Positions 52,141-61,246 of a stretch of 64,000 nt of DNA are shown here, piece after piece (position 1 is the stretch's first letter; the number at the start of each line of letters is the position of its first letter). The notes beneath the pieces were generated by a model. It did not search any database, was not told the DNA's origin, and worked only from the letters and a program-made list of their open reading frames with translations. This DNA comes from Paenisporosarcina sp050269735 (GTDB lineage Bacteria; Bacillota; Bacilli; Bacillales_A; Planococcaceae), in contig NZ_JBNNIX010000002.1 in the NCBI RefSeq assembly GCF_050269735.1, positions 372,001-436,000 on the forward strand. Reading direction: 5' to 3'. Made by a program: the position numbers and the translations under genes.

Positions 52141-53964
52141 TTATTTATCGTCGTTTACTTCTTCGAATTCAGCGTCTACGACACCATCATCTTTTTTAGT
52201 ACCTTCAGCGCCTTCTGCTCCTTGAGCTTCAGCAGCAGCTTGTTCGTACATTTTCATAGTCAATGCTTGAACGATTTCATTCAGCTTGTCTTTTTTCGTG
52301 CGAATTTCTTCTAAGTTGCCAGCTTCTAGAGCCGCTTTTAACTCGTCTTTTGCATCTTCAGCTTGTTTCTTCTCTTCTTCAGAAACTTTGCCTTCTAAGT
52401 CTTTTAATGTTTTTTCAGTCATGAAGACCATTTGATCTGCTTCATTTTTCAATTCAGCTTCTTCTTTACGCGCTTTATCCGCTTCAGCATTTGCTTCCGC
52501 TTCTTTCACCATACGATCGATTTCTTCGTCAGTTAAAGCTGTATTTGATTGAATCGTGATATTTTGTTCTTTTTGAGTTCCCAAGTCTTTCGCTTTAACT
52601 GTTACGATACCATTTTTATCGATATCGAAAGTAACTTCGATTTGAGGTACGCCACGTGGTGCTGGTGGAATATCAGCCAATTGGAAACGACCTAAAGTTT
52701 TGTTGTCAGTTGCCATTGGACGCTCACCTTGTAAAACATGAATGTCTACAGCTGGTTGATTATCTGCTGCTGTCGAGAATGTTTGTGATTTAGATGTTGG
52801 AATTGTTGTGTTACGTTCGATTAACTTCGTGAACACGCTACCCATTGTTTCGATACCAAGTGATAGTGGAGTTACGTCTAGAAGTACTACGTCTTTAACG
52901 TCTCCAGTCAATACGCCACCTTGAACAGCAGCACCCATTGCTACTACTTCATCCGGGTTAACGCCACGATGTGGTTCTTTGCCTGTTTCTTTTTTGATTG
53001 CTTCTTGTACCGCTGGGATACGAGTAGATCCACCAACTAAAATAACTTTGTCGATTTGTGAAGGTGAAAGGCCAGCATCTTTTAATGCTTGACGAGTTGG
53101 TACCATTGTACGTTCTACTAAAGAAGCAGTTAATTCGTCAAATTTCGTGCGGCTTAAAGTTATTTCTAAGTGAAGAGGACCTGCTTCGCCAGCCGTGATG
53201 AATGGCAATGAAACTTGAGTAGAAGTTACACCAGAAAGATCTTTTTTCGCTTTTTCTGCTGCATCTTTCAATCGTTGTGTAGCCATTTTATCTTTAGATA
53301 AATCAATGCCGTTTTCTTTTTTGAACTCAGCAACGAAATAATCCATTAATAATTGGTCAAAGTCATCTCCACCAAGACGGTTGTCACCAGCAGTTGAACG
53401 CACTTCGAATACGCCATCGCCTAATTCAAGGATCGATACGTCAAACGTACCACCACCAAGGTCATAAACTAAAATTGTTTGATCTTGATCCATTTTATCC
53501 AAACCGTAAGCAAGTGCTGCGGCAGTTGGTTCGTTAATAATACGCTCTACTTCTAAACCAGCGATACGGCCAGCATCTTTAGTTGCTTGACGCTCTGCAT
53601 CATTAAAGTAAGCAGGTACTGTAATAACAGCTTTTGTTACTTTTTCACCTAAGTAATCTTCTGCATAACCTTTTAGGTATTGAAGAATCATTGCAGAAAC
53701 TTCTTGAGGTGTATATTCTTTATCTTCAGCTTTCACTTTATGGTCTGTACCCATATGACGTTTAACTGATTGAATTGTATTTGGGTTTGTGATTGATTGA
53801 CGTTTCGCTACTTCCCCAACTTGGCGTTCGCCATTTTTAAATGCTACAACCGATGGAGTTGTACGGTTACCTTCTGGATTTGGAATTACTTTTGGTTCTC
53901 CACCCTCAAGAACTGCCACACATGAATTTGTTGTACCTAAGTCAATACCGATAATTTTACTCAT
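52141..53964 (-). CDS. dnaK: Chaperone protein DnaK (Hsp70)
   Basis: 607 residues. The ATPase domain has GIDLGTTNSCVAVLEGG, the TVPAYFNDAERQATKDAGRI block and VYDLGGGTFDVSILELG. After the DVTPLSLGIETMG linker come the peptide-binding beta domain and the helical lid, with an acidic tail (DAEFEEVNDDK). As in Gram-positive DnaK, a segment present in E. coli is missing from the nucleotide-binding domain. It is third in hrcA-grpE-dnaK. Confidence 0.97.
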   Translation of the reverse strand: MSKIIGIDLGTTNSCVAVLEGGEPKVIPNPEGNRTTPSVVAFKNGERQVGEVAKRQSITNPNTIQSVKRHMGTDHKVKAEDKEYTPQEVSAMILQYLKGYAEDYLGEKVTKAVITVPAYFNDAERQATKDAGRIAGLEVERIINEPTAAALAYGLDKMDQDQTILVYDLGGGTFDVSILELGDGVFEVRSTAGDNRLGGDDFDQLLMDYFVAEFKKENGIDLSKDKMATQRLKDAAEKAKKDLSGVTSTQVSLPFITAGEAGPLHLEITLSRTKFDELTASLVERTMVPTRQALKDAGLSPSQIDKVILVGGSTRIPAVQEAIKKETGKEPHRGVNPDEVVAMGAAVQGGVLTGDVKDVVLLDVTPLSLGIETMGSVFTKLIERNTTIPTSKSQTFSTAADNQPAVDIHVLQGERPMATDNKTLGRFQLADIPPAPRGVPQIEVTFDIDKNGIVTVKAKDLGTQKEQNITIQSNTALTDEEIDRMVKEAEANAEADKARKEEAELKNEADQMVFMTEKTLKDLEGKVSEEEKKQAEDAKDELKAALEAGNLEEIRTKKDKLNEIVQALTMKMYEQAAAEAQGAEGAEGTKKDDGVVDAEFEEVNDDK

Positions 53965-53997
53965 TCTATTATTCCTCCTAGATGTTTGAAAGTTAGG

Positions 53998-54567
53998 TTA
54001 TTCGTTCACTTTTACCATAGTAGGTCGAAGTACGCGATCTTTGTACTTGTACCCTTTTTGCAACTCTTGTAACACGATGCCAGATTCTTTTGAGTCGTCC
54101 GAATCCGTCATAACTGCTTGGTGTAAATTAGGATCAAACTCAACGCCTTCTGCTTCAATTACTTGCAATCCTTCTTTTTCAGTAGCTTCAACCAATGTCT
54201 TGTAGACCATTTCTAAGCCTTTACGCAATGATTGTGATTCTTCCGAAGCTGATTCAACTTGCATCGCGCGCTCGAAGTTATCAAGTACTGGCAATAAGTT
54301 TGAAAGCAAGTTCTGTGCTTTATATTTATCCGCAGCTTCACGGTCTAAATGTGCTCGACGTTTAAAGTTTTCGTAGTCTGCACGCAAACGCAAATGACGG
54401 TTTGTTTCTTCATCCAATTGTTTTTGTAACAATTCGAGCTCATTTGGCTCGTCACTGTTTGTTTCCTGGTTTGCTAGTTCTTCTTCAACACCAGTTGCTT
54501 GTTCAGAAGGTTCCACGGTTTCTTGTTCCGTGTTTGAGACAACTTCTTTTTCTTCAGATTGCGACAC
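53998..54567 (-). CDS. grpE: Nucleotide exchange factor GrpE
   Basis: 189 residues: acidic disordered N-terminus (about 1-40), a long helix (LLQKQLDEETNRHLRLRADY), the conserved ENFKRRAHLDREAADKY, and the beta-wing domain ending GYKYKDRVLRPTMVKV. It releases ADP from DnaK. The start is GTG 54567 behind GGAGGA. It is second in the CIRCE-controlled operon. Confidence 0.95.
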   Translation of the reverse strand: MSQSEEKEVVSNTEQETVEPSEQATGVEEELANQETNSDEPNELELLQKQLDEETNRHLRLRADYENFKRRAHLDREAADKYKAQNLLSNLLPVLDNFERAMQVESASEESQSLRKGLEMVYKTLVEATEKEGLQVIEAEGVEFDPNLHQAVMTDSDDSKESGIVLQELQKGYKYKDRVLRPTMVKVNE

Positions 54568-54584
54568 GTTTATTTCCTCCTTCT

Positions 54585-55619
54585 TTATCGTGAGCCACGC
54601 AGAATGCGTGTGAGTTCACGAGACAAATCCCCACTCATCACATCCAATAAAGTGACGACTCGTCGATAATCCATTCTTGTTGGGCCAATAATAGCAATGG
54701 AGCCCATTTGTTCTTCCCCAATGGTGTAAGATGCTGTGATCACACTGCAGTCTTCCATTTCCATCAAGTTATTTTCAGAACCAATTCGAATATGAATACC
54801 CGCTTGGTTCGGCGAAAACAGAGATGAAATTTGATTTGCCTGATCCATCATTGTAATTAAACCCCGTGCCTTATGAAGGTCACTGAATTCTGGATGATGA
54901 AGCAGTTTCGATTTGCCGCCATAGAATACTTTTTCTTCATGTGGGCTTGAGATAGCAGCGCCAAATGAAGCCATGAGTTCACCGTAACGACCAATATGCT
55001 GTTTTAATAAAGCGGCCGTTTCTTTTTCTAGCACACGTTGAAGTTCATGCAAGTGAACACCGGTCAGCTGTTCATTTAAAATGTTTACCATCTTCTCAAT
55101 ATCAGATGCTGTCAGCCCTTGAGGCAATTGGAACAATCGATTTTCTACATGACCTGAATCAGTAATAATAATTGCGACTGCCGAATCATTTGTTAAAGGA
55201 ACGATTGAGAATCGTTTAACTCGGTGTTTGCGTACATCAGGTCCCAGCAAAATCGACGTATAGCTCGTCAGTTCGGACAAAATCATGGCCGTTTTCTGAA
55301 TGACTTGTTCCGTCTCTGTAATTCTTTCGTGGAAGACAGATTGAATTTGCTGCATGTCATCTGAAGATGCAAGTTGAGGCGTAAGCAAATGATCAACATA
55401 AAATCGATACCCTTTTTCAGAAGGAATTCGACCAGACGACGTATGCGTTTTTTCCAAATAACCTAAATCTTCTAAATCAGCCATGTCATTTCGAATCGTA
55501 GCAGGACTGAACGGCACTTCTTCTTTTTTAGATAGTTGCCTTGATCCCACAGGTTGAGCAGTCTGAATAAAGTCATCAACTGTTACTTGCAGTATTAGCA
55601 ATTGTCGGTTCGTTAACAT
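54585..55619 (-). CDS. hrcA: Heat-inducible transcription repressor HrcA
   Basis: 344 residues. An N-terminal winged helix (LTNRQLLILQVTVDDFIQTA, then FSPATIRNDMADLEDLGYLE) is followed by the GAF-like inserted domain. It represses class I heat-shock genes at CIRCE and is stabilised by GroEL. ATG 55619 follows GAGGTGA and matches the B. subtilis start; the frame from 55640 overlaps the CIRCE element. Confidence 0.96.
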   Translation of the reverse strand: MLTNRQLLILQVTVDDFIQTAQPVGSRQLSKKEEVPFSPATIRNDMADLEDLGYLEKTHTSSGRIPSEKGYRFYVDHLLTPQLASSDDMQQIQSVFHERITETEQVIQKTAMILSELTSYTSILLGPDVRKHRVKRFSIVPLTNDSAVAIIITDSGHVENRLFQLPQGLTASDIEKMVNILNEQLTGVHLHELQRVLEKETAALLKQHIGRYGELMASFGAAISSPHEEKVFYGGKSKLLHHPEFSDLHKARGLITMMDQANQISSLFSPNQAGIHIRIGSENNLMEMEDCSVITASYTIGEEQMGSIAIIGPTRMDYRRVVTLLDVMSGDLSRELTRILRGSR

Positions 55620-55634
55620 GATTATCACCTCTGT

Positions 55635-55661
55635 TAGCACTCATCACTTGTGAGTGCTAAT
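55635..55661 (-). promoter_or_regulatory. CIRCE operator of the hrcA operon
   Basis: TTAGCACTC-N9-GAGTGCTAA, a perfect match to the HrcA operator, between the promoter and the hrcA start. Confidence 0.97.
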
Positions 55662-55672
55662 ACTCATACATA

Positions 55673-55701
55673 AATTATCAAATCCGTTGACTAAAGTCAA
55701 C
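55673..55701 (-). promoter_or_regulatory. Sigma-A type promoter of hrcA-grpE-dnaK
   Basis: Minus strand TTGACT (55701-55696) and TAATTT (55678-55673), 17-bp spacer. The -35 lies inside a perfect palindrome CCGTTGACT / AGTCAACGG (55685-55704). Confidence 0.8.
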
Positions 55702-55713
55702 GGATACGATTAT

Positions 55714-56853
55714 TTATTCCATTAAAAAAGATTGGAAAATTTCATTTCCGATAAATCTTCCTTTTCGAGTTAAAGCGACACACTCATGAGTATCAATTAT
55801 TGAGCCAGTATCCATATGTTTGGATATTACTTGTCCATACATTTCTTCCAGTGATTTGCCGAATTTATCTTGAAACAGTTTTTTATCAATTCCTGACACT
55901 TTTCGTAAGCCCAAAAACATTTCTTCTTCCATACGTTCAACAGCTGTCACTTCGTGTGTAGAATTTATCGGGAACTCACCACTTAATAGTGCGTCCATAT
56001 ATTTTTTGATCGGACCGATATTTGCATATCGATTTCCTAAAGCATAACCATGAGCCCCTGCCCCAAATCCTGCGTATTCTACATTGTCCCAATATAAGTT
56101 GTTATGTTTTGAATGGAACCCCGGCTTTGCAAAATTACTGATTTCATATTGTTGAGTACCTTTTGATTCCATAGCATCCATCAATACCCCATACATATCA
56201 GCTTCTAGATCTTCACCTGGTAAAATCAGCTTGCCTTTAGTCATTAAATTATAAAAAACGGTCTTTGGTTCTACAATCAATGAATAGGCGGAGTAATGCG
56301 GCAAATCCAGTTCTAAAGCTTTTTGCAAAGTAAAATTCCACTGATCCATCGTTTGGCCAGGTAAACCATACATTAAGTCAATGCTAATATTCGTGAAGCC
56401 AATGTCTTTCGCCATCTGAATCGTTTTATATACATGTTCGTTAGAATGCGTCCGGCCCAATCGGCTTAATATATCCGCATCAAAACTTTGGACACCCAAA
56501 CTAAGACGATTAATTCCGTTGTTTTTCATGACCACTAATTTATCATGGGTCAATTCATCCGGATTTGCTTCAGAAGTAAATTCCTGTACATACTGCATCG
56601 GTAAATACTGTTTAATCAGCTCGAACAATCTTTCTAATTGGTCCGCACTTAATGCGGTTGGCGTTCCACCACCTAGAAAGATGGTTTCCATATGTAAATG
56701 TTCTTTATATTTTTCAGCAAACATCTTCATTTCCATCCCGAGCGTCTCTATGTACTCGTCGACGGGTTGATTTTTAAAGAATACTTTATTGAAATCACAG
56801 TAGTGACATATTTGATGACAAAAAGGAATGTGAATATAAGCTCCTTTAATCAT
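55714..56853 (-). CDS. hemW: HemW-type radical SAM protein (heme chaperone)
   Basis: 379 residues, the same length as B. subtilis HemW. The radical SAM motif is FCHQICHYC (Cys-12, -16, -19). GGGTPTAL and LSLGVQSFDADILSRLGRTH are family blocks, and the C-terminal HemN_C domain ends the protein. It lacks the extra N-terminal part of true oxygen-independent coproporphyrinogen oxidase, so heme insertion into respiratory enzymes is more likely. ATG 56853 follows GAAGGAA. Confidence 0.9.
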   Translation of the reverse strand: MIKGAYIHIPFCHQICHYCDFNKVFFKNQPVDEYIETLGMEMKMFAEKYKEHLHMETIFLGGGTPTALSADQLERLFELIKQYLPMQYVQEFTSEANPDELTHDKLVVMKNNGINRLSLGVQSFDADILSRLGRTHSNEHVYKTIQMAKDIGFTNISIDLMYGLPGQTMDQWNFTLQKALELDLPHYSAYSLIVEPKTVFYNLMTKGKLILPGEDLEADMYGVLMDAMESKGTQQYEISNFAKPGFHSKHNNLYWDNVEYAGFGAGAHGYALGNRYANIGPIKKYMDALLSGEFPINSTHEVTAVERMEEEMFLGLRKVSGIDKKLFQDKFGKSLEEMYGQVISKHMDTGSIIDTHECVALTRKGRFIGNEIFQSFLME

Positions 56854-56874
56854 GGCATTTCCTTCTTTCTTATA

Positions 56875-56901
56875 GAAAAAGGAGGCCAACTAGTAGCCTC
56901 C
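56875..56901 (-). terminator. Intrinsic terminator after lepA
   Basis: GGAGGC / GCCTCC with a 9-nt loop that can partly close, then TTTTTC on the minus strand, just upstream of hemW. Confidence 0.8.
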
Positions 56902-56920
56902 ATTAACAACCATATTTTAA

Positions 56921-58744
56921 TCAATCTTCATCCATTTTCAGTACAGCCATGAACGCTTCTTGAGGCACTTCAACTGAACCTACTTGTTTCATACGTTTCT
57001 TACCTTCTTTTTGTTTATCAAGAAGTTTACGTTTACGAGAAATATCTCCACCGTAACATTTAGCAAGAACGTTTTTACGGATGGCACTGATTGTCGAACG
57101 TGCGACAATTTTTTGTCCGATTGCTGCTTGTATCGGCACTTCAAATTGTTGTCTAGGAATTAATTTCTTTAATTTCTCAACAATAATTTTTCCGCGTTCG
57201 TAAGCAAAGTCATTGTGCACGATAAAGCTTAAAGCATCCACTTGTTCTGCGTTCAATAGGATATCCATCTTCACAAGTTTCGAAGGTTTGTATCCGATCA
57301 ACTCATAATCAAATGACGCATAACCTTTCGTCCCTGATTTCAATTGATCAAAGAAATCGTAAACAACTTCAGATAATGGCACTTCATAAATGATACTTAC
57401 ACGCGTTTTGTCGATGTAATCCATCGTCATGAAATTACCGCGTTTCTTTTGACAAAGTTCCATAACCACACCAACAAAATCGTTCGGCACCATGATGGTA
57501 GCTTTTACGTAAGGTTCTTCAATACGGTCGATTTTTTGTGGATCCGGCATCATTGACGGGTTGTCCACTTTTTTAATCTGACCATCTGTCATATGAACAT
57601 CATAAATTACACTTGGAGCAGTCGTAATCAAATCAATATTGAATTCGCGCTCTAAACGTTCTTGAATGATTTCCATATGTAGAAGACCAAGGAATCCACA
57701 ACGATAGCCAAATCCAAGCGCTTGAGAAGACTCGGGTTCGAATTGTAACGCTGCATCATTCAACTCCAGTTTTTCCAAAGCATCGCGTAAGTCATTGTAT
57801 TTTGACGTGTCAATTGGGTACAAACCACAGTACACCATCGGATTCAAACGACGGTAACCAGGTAAGGATTCAGTAGCAGGATTTGCAACATGTGTGATTG
57901 TATCCCCTACACGTGTATCTCCAACATTTTTGATTGATGCTGTTAGGAAACCTACGTCTCCTACAGTCAATTCGTCACGAAGTGTTGCCTTAGGCGTAAA
58001 CACACCCGCTTCAATCACTTCAAATTCTTTTCCGGTTGCCATCATGAGGATTTTGTCCCCAGGGCGGACCGTTCCTTCCATTACGCGTATATAAGCTACT
58101 ACACCACGGTAAGGATCATAAAGGGAATCAAAAATAAGTGCTTTTAAAGGTGCCTCAGGGTCTCCAGTTGGAGCGGGCACTTTAGCAACGATTTGTTCCA
58201 GGATTTCTTCAATCCCAATTCCAGCTTTTGCGGAAGCAAGAACTGCTTCAGAAGCATCAAGACCGATAACTTCTTCAATTTCTCCGCGAACGCGTTCTGG
58301 ATCAGCTGCCGGTAAATCAATTTTATTGATGACCGGTAAAATTTCAAGTTCATTGTCCAACGCTAAATAAACGTTAGCCAACGTCTGCGCTTCGATTCCT
58401 TGCGCAGCGTCTACAACGAGAATTGCCCCTTCACAGGCAGCCAAACTTCGGGATACTTCATATGTGAAATCGACGTGTCCCGGTGTATCAATTAAATGGA
58501 ACGTGTAATCTTCGCCATCTTTTGCGCGATAGTTCAGTTGAACAGCATTCAACTTGATTGTAATCCCACGTTCACGTTCTAAATCCATTGAATCGAGAAG
58601 TTGAGCTTTCATTTCTCTTGAAGTCAATGCTTTTGTTTGTTCTAAAATTCGATCGGCTAAAGTTGATTTACCGTGATCGATATGGGCGATAATTGAAAAA
58701 TTTCGGATATTCTGTTGACGTTTGTTACGTTCTTCTCGATTCAT
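56921..58744 (-). CDS. lepA: Elongation factor 4 (LepA)
   Basis: 607 residues. Translational GTPase with G1 AHIDHGKST, G2 region MDLERERGITIK, G3 DTPGHVDF and G4 NKIDLPAA; EF-G-like domains II, III and V; and the unique C-terminal domain ending KRMKQVGSVEVPQEAFMAVL. It acts on stalled or initiating ribosomes. ATG 58744 follows GGAGTGG; the frame extends to 58804 without a site. Confidence 0.96.
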   Translation of the reverse strand: MNREERNKRQQNIRNFSIIAHIDHGKSTLADRILEQTKALTSREMKAQLLDSMDLERERGITIKLNAVQLNYRAKDGEDYTFHLIDTPGHVDFTYEVSRSLAACEGAILVVDAAQGIEAQTLANVYLALDNELEILPVINKIDLPAADPERVRGEIEEVIGLDASEAVLASAKAGIGIEEILEQIVAKVPAPTGDPEAPLKALIFDSLYDPYRGVVAYIRVMEGTVRPGDKILMMATGKEFEVIEAGVFTPKATLRDELTVGDVGFLTASIKNVGDTRVGDTITHVANPATESLPGYRRLNPMVYCGLYPIDTSKYNDLRDALEKLELNDAALQFEPESSQALGFGYRCGFLGLLHMEIIQERLEREFNIDLITTAPSVIYDVHMTDGQIKKVDNPSMMPDPQKIDRIEEPYVKATIMVPNDFVGVVMELCQKKRGNFMTMDYIDKTRVSIIYEVPLSEVVYDFFDQLKSGTKGYASFDYELIGYKPSKLVKMDILLNAEQVDALSFIVHNDFAYERGKIIVEKLKKLIPRQQFEVPIQAAIGQKIVARSTISAIRKNVLAKCYGGDISRKRKLLDKQKEGKKRMKQVGSVEVPQEAFMAVLKMDED

Positions 58745-58806
58745 GCAATGTCCACTCCTAATTAAACTATCTAGAATTATAGCAGTGAACAAGTCTTTCT
58801 TCAATG

Positions 58807-59634
58807 TTAGGTTTCAGACGTCTCCTCAAAGAAGTTGGAAATTGCCTTTGTCAGGATGGCAATGGTCCGATTGATTTCTTCTTCCGTATTCTCAATTCCA
58901 CCCAGTTCAACCAAAAGTGAGCGGCTTGAAAGATCTTGATTATAAACCCCATTCCCAGTATCTCTGGTTTTTTGCAATACACCCTTGGAGATTTCTGGAA
59001 CCATTCCATTCACTTCATTGGAAATTGCTTTTGCAAAGGCTTCATTCAATTTGTAGTTTGCATGTTCAGCTCCTACAACAAACGACATTCTTGCATATGT
59101 CGTCCCGTTAAACTGTGTTGTTGTCTTTTCGCGTTTGATGGAATCACGATGAATATCTAATAGAACATCATAGTGATTGTCGGCTAATTGCTTTTGCAAA
59201 TATGGTCGGATTTTTGTATAGGCGCCGGTAATTTGCATACGATTCATATTGTCAAATTCCAGCACATCGACCGTATCGCCATTCAAACTGAAATGTTGGA
59301 CGACAAGGTCACCTACATTTGATATGTTGGCGGTAGGGTGATAATTAACTTCTTTCAGACCTAATTTCTTTTCAACGATCGGCTGATACGATTCCTGAAT
59401 ATGTGTGAAATACAACAAAACATTAATGGGATTAGCTGTTGGATTCACTGTGATTTCTTTTGTCGGTTCATTTGTGATTTCTTTCGTTACATTTGCTGCG
59501 TACGCTACTGGTTGAGTTTCAACCTTTTCAGTTGCATTGCTTCCAAAGGCGAGCATGGGGAGTTTAATCATTAATATTGGCATTAAAAATAAAAATAGAT
59601 AGAAACTCATGACTTTCTGCAATGTTTTGCGCAT
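58807..59634 (-). CDS. spoIIP: Stage II sporulation protein P (SpoIIP), short form
   Basis: 275 residues. An N-terminal membrane anchor (about 9-31), a Thr/Asn-rich linker with the repeated EITNEPTKEITVNPTA, then the amidase/endopeptidase domain: NVLLYFTHIQESYQP (first His), LLDIHRDSIKRE (second His/Asp), and SLLVELGGIENTEEEINRT (catalytic Glu region). SpoIIP cleaves septal peptidoglycan with SpoIID for engulfment. B. subtilis SpoIIP has about 400 residues; the difference is in the N-terminal half, while the catalytic part is complete. Its GAGGAGGGG ribosome-binding site is strong. It lies next to gpr, as usual. Confidence 0.92.
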   Translation of the reverse strand: MRKTLQKVMSFYLFLFLMPILMIKLPMLAFGSNATEKVETQPVAYAANVTKEITNEPTKEITVNPTANPINVLLYFTHIQESYQPIVEKKLGLKEVNYHPTANISNVGDLVVQHFSLNGDTVDVLEFDNMNRMQITGAYTKIRPYLQKQLADNHYDVLLDIHRDSIKREKTTTQFNGTTYARMSFVVGAEHANYKLNEAFAKAISNEVNGMVPEISKGVLQKTRDTGNGVYNQDLSSRSLLVELGGIENTEEEINRTIAILTKAISNFFEETSET

Positions 59635-59666
59635 TGTTCACCCCTCCTCCTACAACTTACGTAGGA

Positions 59667-60716
59667 CTAGAGTCGGTTAGAACTAAAAATATCCTCTTGA
59701 AGCCACTTCATAACACCAGCTTGAATCATGTCTGCGTGCCTTACCACCCATGTATCAGTTTCTTTTGGTGTTACAAATAATTGTTGATGATGAGGAGGCA
59801 ATACTTCTTGTAAGAGCGCTCGGATTTCATCGCTCGACCAGCCTGCCCATTCACCGAAAATCGGTTTAATGGCTTCAACATTGACGGGTTCATCTGTGCT
59901 TCTCAACCAAGATCCCACAGATAGTGCAGAAGAAGGTTTCGTGGTTTCCCCAATTTGGGCAGAAATCACTTTGAATACCGTCTCAATTGCGTCAACAACT
60001 AGCACCGGCGCATCTACAACCATTGGTACACCGATTGCAGTGACAGGAACACCCAACGATTCGTGTGAGATTTCACTACGTGCATTCCCGACACCTGAAC
60101 CAGGATGAATCCCGGTATTGGTCAACTGAATGGTTTTACAGAGGCGGTCTTGATTTCTAGCTGCCAGCGCATCAATAATCAAAATTAAATCCGGTTTGAC
60201 ATGCTCTGCAATCGCTTTGACAAACTCACCTGTTTCCAGACCAGTTTGACCTGTTACTCCTGGTGCATAAAAAACGACTTGTCCTGTTTCGAATGGAAAA
60301 TGAAACATTTCTTCATGGAAACGGTCAATGGCTAAAGGACCAATTGCATCCGGCGTAATCGTCCGATTACCCAACCCAATAATAAGAACTTTGGATTGTG
60401 CAGTAAAATTCAGTTGCTTATGAATATCTTCCAGTGATTGAATAAATTGTTGTTCTAGTTCCTTGAAACCTTCGTCGTCTTCAGCTGTCAATGTGGGGAC
60501 CGATAACGTAATATACGTCCCTGCTTTTTTACCAATCGACGTTGCCCCTTCTTCATCGGTTTCAATATGGGTTATATGAACACGGCCTTTGCGTTCTTCA
60601 TTCATTTGAATTCCTGGCGTTTCATACAATGTATCTTTCTCTTTTTCTGTTCGATGCTGAACCACTTCGGTTGCTTCATCAATTAAATCCGTCCGCATTA
60701 AATTACGTAATTCCAT
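59667..60716 (-). CDS. gpr: Germination protease Gpr
   Basis: 349 residues. Aspartic-type A25 protease that degrades small acid-soluble spore proteins at germination; made as a zymogen in the forespore. Conserved blocks: ALIIDALAAR-like LIIDALAARNQDRL, TGIHPGSGVGNARSEIS, and LGVPVTAIGVPMVVDA. The N-terminal propeptide is expected to end near residue 15. AGGTGAT precedes ATG 60716. A forespore sigma-G promoter is expected in the 60 bp upstream, but I could not identify it with confidence. Confidence 0.94.
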   Translation of the reverse strand: MELRNLMRTDLIDEATEVVQHRTEKEKDTLYETPGIQMNEERKGRVHITHIETDEEGATSIGKKAGTYITLSVPTLTAEDDEGFKELEQQFIQSLEDIHKQLNFTAQSKVLIIGLGNRTITPDAIGPLAIDRFHEEMFHFPFETGQVVFYAPGVTGQTGLETGEFVKAIAEHVKPDLILIIDALAARNQDRLCKTIQLTNTGIHPGSGVGNARSEISHESLGVPVTAIGVPMVVDAPVLVVDAIETVFKVISAQIGETTKPSSALSVGSWLRSTDEPVNVEAIKPIFGEWAGWSSDEIRALLQEVLPPHHQQLFVTPKETDTWVVRHADMIQAGVMKWLQEDIFSSNRL

Positions 60717-60777
60717 CTAAATCACCTCAAAAAAAGTTTGCCCAAGGTGTCAAGTAAATATTCTTTGCGTGAATCTA

Positions 60778-60806
60778 TTGCAATTTAATTTTTGGTTTGT
60801 TAAAAT
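60778..60806 (+). promoter_or_regulatory. Promoter of rpsT
   Basis: TTGCAA (60778-60783), 17-bp spacer, TAAAAT (60801-60806) with TG one base before (extended -10). The implied leader to the rpsT start is about 110 nt and contains a small CGAG/CTCG hairpin. Confidence 0.65.
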
Positions 60807-60925
60807 AATGCTTGTTGTATTGATATTACTGATCTAATACTTAAAGCAAATAGCGCCATAAATGCGCAAAAACGCTTAAACTCGAGAATCTCTTTATCTC
60901 GGACCTTTTATAGGAGGTGAAAGAT

Positions 60926-61174
60926 ATGCCAAACATCAAATCTGCGATCAAACGTGTAAAAACGAATGCTTCTGCTAACGCACAAAACTCTCACACGAAG
61001 TCTACAATGCGTACAGCAGTTAAGAAAGCTGAAAATGCTTCTCTTAACAACGAAGAAAACGCAAAAGAACTTTTACAATCTGCTATCAAGCAAGTAGATA
61101 AAGCAGCTTCTAAAGGATTAATTCATAAAAACACAGCGGCTCGTAAAAAAGCTCAGTTAATGAAAAAAGCGTAA
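60926..61174 (+). CDS. rpsT: 30S ribosomal protein S20
   Basis: 82 residues, three-helix basic protein: PNIKSAIKRVKTNASANAQN, then SAIKQVDKAASKGLIHKNTA. It binds 16S rRNA at the base of the body. ATG 60926 follows AGGAGGTGAAAG; an in-frame ATG at 60917 overlaps that site. It is monocistronic with its own promoter and terminator, divergent from gpr. Confidence 0.96.
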   Translation: MPNIKSAIKRVKTNASANAQNSHTKSTMRTAVKKAENASLNNEENAKELLQSAIKQVDKAASKGLIHKNTAARKKAQLMKKA

Positions 61175-61179
61175 TTATA

Positions 61180-61218
61180 TGAAAGACCAGATTCGATTGC
61201 CGAATCTGGTCTTTTTTT
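61180..61218 (+). terminator. Intrinsic terminator after rpsT
   Basis: AAAGACCAGATTCG / CGAATCTGGTCTTT with a 5-nt loop and a following T-run. Confidence 0.95.
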
Positions 61219-61246
61219 GACTTTTACTGGATGCAGAATTTATTTT

